Notes under the pieces: generated by a model
Seen by the model: only the letters and a program-made list of their open reading frames with translations
Told to the model about the DNA's origin: nothing
Database searches by the model: none
Shown: positions 33,312-34,614 of the stretch, in pieces
Numbering within the stretch: the first letter of the stretch is position 1
Layout: each line of letters starts with the position of its first letter
NCBI RefSeq assembly: GCF_000787855.1
Contig: NZ_BBPQ01000006.1
Span: 23,332-57,945, forward strand
DNA from: Streptacidiphilus anmyonensis
GTDB taxonomy: Bacteria > Actinomycetota > Actinomycetes > Streptomycetales > Streptomycetaceae
Length of the DNA stretch: 34,614 bases
Reading direction: 5' to 3'
Program-made: the position numbers and the translations under genes

Positions 33312-33340
33312 CAGGGGCGCGGGGAGCCGCGCGACAAGCC
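33312..33340. repeat. Streptomycete-type intergenic repeat
   Basis: CAGGGGCGCGGGGAGCCGCG followed by CGACAAGCC. I recall closely similar short elements scattered between streptomycete genes. It lies downstream of bioD in that gene's direction and upstream of the ABC operon. The 320-bp gap (33185-33505) holds this, the small inverted repeat and no recognisable gene. Confidence 0.6.
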
Positions 33341-33505
33341 GCCTACGGCGGAGGCTCCTCATCGGGCAGGGCCATCCCCACAGGCTGCTTTCCCGGGTCG
33401 CGTCCAAGCGGCAGAGCCGCACATCGGCAGAGCCTCGCGCCCCTGAGGGAGGGCCCCCTCCCGGCGCCCTGGGTCGCGCAACGTCGCGCGGGGGCGTGTC
33501 CGCCC

Positions 33506-34219
33506 CTACGGGGCCCAGGTGCCGCCGAGGGAGGGGGCGAGGGAGGCGCGGGCGACCGGGAGGAAGGCGGCTGCCGTGACCTCCGGGCCGGCGCAGTGCT
33601 CCGGGAGGGCGCCGAGCAGCGGGGCGTCCGCGACGAGGGGGAGGTCCGCGAGGTTGCAGCGCATGGCGAGGTCCGGCTCGGCCGGCCAGCCGCCGATCAC
33701 CAGGCCGCGCAGCGGGATGCCGCGGGCGCGGAGCGCCTCCGCGGTCAGCTCGGTGAGGTTCAGGGTGCCGAGCCCGGCCGTCACCACGACCAGCGCCTCC
33801 GCCGTGTGCCCGAGGGCGGCCAGTTCCGCCGGTACGTCCGCGAGCGACGAGCCCTCGACGTGGAAGCGCACGAGCAGGCCGCCGGCCCCCTCGACGAGCA
33901 CCAGGTCGTGGGTCTCGGCCAGCCGGGCCGCCTCCGCGGCGACCTCCGCCGGGGTGATCGGCCGCATCCCGGCGCGCGCCGCCGCCGTTCCCGGAGCCAG
34001 CGGCTCCGGGAACCGGGCGAGCTCGCTGAAGGTCAGCTCGCCGGCCAGTCGTCGCACGTCCTCCAGGTCGCCGGGCTCGCCCGGCGCCATGCCCGTCTGC
34101 GCGGGCTTCATCACGGCGACCTTCCGCCCATCGGCGGCGGCCAGGGCCGCGACCGCCGCCGTGGTGACGGTCTTGCCGATCTCCGTGTTCGTGCCGGTGA
34201 CCAGGAGGATGGTGCTCAC
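33506..34219 (-). CDS. bioD: Dethiobiotin synthase
   Basis: A 237-residue enzyme that closes the ureido ring of dethiobiotin from diaminopelargonate, CO2 and ATP, the penultimate step of biotin synthesis. The P-loop is GTNTEIGKT (residues 9-17), followed by the substrate Lys in VMKPAQTG and the VEGAGGLLV motif. Length is typical. The GTG start lacks a good Shine-Dalgarno. In many streptomycetes bioD follows bioB or bioA; neither is visible here, because the 395 bp upstream to the right edge contain no clear bioA end. Any bio neighbour would have to be outside the window or elsewhere. Confidence 0.93.
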   Translation of the reverse strand: MSTILLVTGTNTEIGKTVTTAAVAALAAADGRKVAVMKPAQTGMAPGEPGDLEDVRRLAGELTFSELARFPEPLAPGTAAARAGMRPITPAEVAAEAARLAETHDLVLVEGAGGLLVRFHVEGSSLADVPAELAALGHTAEALVVVTAGLGTLNLTELTAEALRARGIPLRGLVIGGWPAEPDLAMRCNLADLPLVADAPLLGALPEHCAGPEVTAAAFLPVARASLAPSLGGTWAP

Positions 34220-34614
34220 GTCGCGTGTCGCTTTCTCGTAGGGGTGGTCTGACAGGGATGACGCCGAGGGTCAGCCCCTCGCGGGCGGGTGGGGCCGCTC
34301 CCGGTCGGGCTCAGCGCGGGCACCGCCCGGCGGGCGGCGCGACCTGGCACCGATCGGACGGTCCGACGGACGTCGCCCGTCTCGCCGCCCAGCGCCCTCG
34401 CCGGAGCGCCCACTCGCCGCAGCGTACGGCCCCGGCGTGTGCCGCGGCCGGGCGGCGTCGCGGCCGGTCCGATGGGCATCGGGGATGTGGCCGCCGTGCG
34501 CCCAGGCGCGCCGGGCGATGCCCGCACCGCGCCGCCGGATGCGACGCCGCGCGGCGCGCGCGGTGCTCAGCCCGCTGGCTCGTCCGCTCGCTTGCGCAGC
34601 GTACGGCCCTAGCG
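34220..34614. other. Region upstream of bioD without a recognised gene; 14-bp direct repeat
   Basis: No frame carries a recognisable protein. GCAGCGTACGGCCC occurs twice (34419-34432 and 34596-34609). An Arg/Pro-rich minus-strand reading (34527-34216) whose TGA overlaps the bioD GTG is probably fortuitous. The bioD promoter should lie here, but no convincing -10/-35 pair was found. Confidence 0.4.

Noticed and set aside
34216-34527. 103-codon minus-strand reading whose stop overlaps the bioD start
   Set aside because: Arg/Pro/Ala-rich composition, no ribosome-binding site, no resemblance to BioA or any known protein; the 4-bp overlap is probably coincidence.

Overview
The window is very GC-rich, third codon positions are almost all G or C, and GTG and TTG starts are common. 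It carries a hopanoid radical-SAM gene, an actinobacterial Lnt, a NarL-type two-component pair, HutC-GntR and ROK regulators and a type ISP C-terminal protein. Together these point to a chromosomal segment of Streptomyces or a close relative (Kitasatospora, Streptacidiphilus). I see no rRNA, tRNA, CRISPR array, intact insertion sequence, phage module or large biosynthetic cluster.

Layout. 1-4.3 kb: hpnH (adenosylhopane synthesis) running left, and a divergent TetR-monooxygenase-SDR operon; a perfect palindrome lies in the shared promoter. 4.26-7.1 kb: a scarred stretch. A frameshifted, 5'-truncated marR abuts the last 30 codons of a multicopper oxidase, followed by an intact aromatic amino acid decarboxylase and an SDR gene broken by an 11-bp tandem duplication. 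7.1-13.0 kb: a Gly/Arg-rich membrane protein, Lnt, a small conserved protein, GlmS with a strong terminator, and a membrane-anchored ACT-GNAT protein. 13.0-17.3 kb: a GlxA-type regulator frameshifted at a run of 8 G, an ABM-fold protein, a GNAT, a small CxxC protein divergent from an XRE regulator, and an SGNH hydrolase.

17.3-22.8 kb: an ABC transporter (ATPase plus FtsX-type permease) divergent from a histidine kinase/response regulator pair, with an inverted repeat between them; this looks like one self-contained envelope-response module. 22.8-25.2 kb: OsmC, gamma-carbonic anhydrase, VOC and SRPBCC proteins. 25.15-27.35 kb: a GntR/HutC regulator behind a DasR-box-like operator fused to a -35 element, convergent with a ROK regulator across a long hairpin. 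27.5-34.2 kb: an orphan type ISP C-terminal protein, a GNAT, a repeat-tailed hypothetical, a second ABC transporter (FtsX permease plus ATPase) and bioD.

Most genes are housekeeping or accessory singletons. The most notable features are the gene-decay scars in the first 14 kb, the unusual GNAT architecture, and several perfect palindromes placed where operators are expected. I found no convincing new multi-gene system; the best candidates for new biology are the GntR/ROK locus, the ACT-GNAT protein and the ABC/two-component module.
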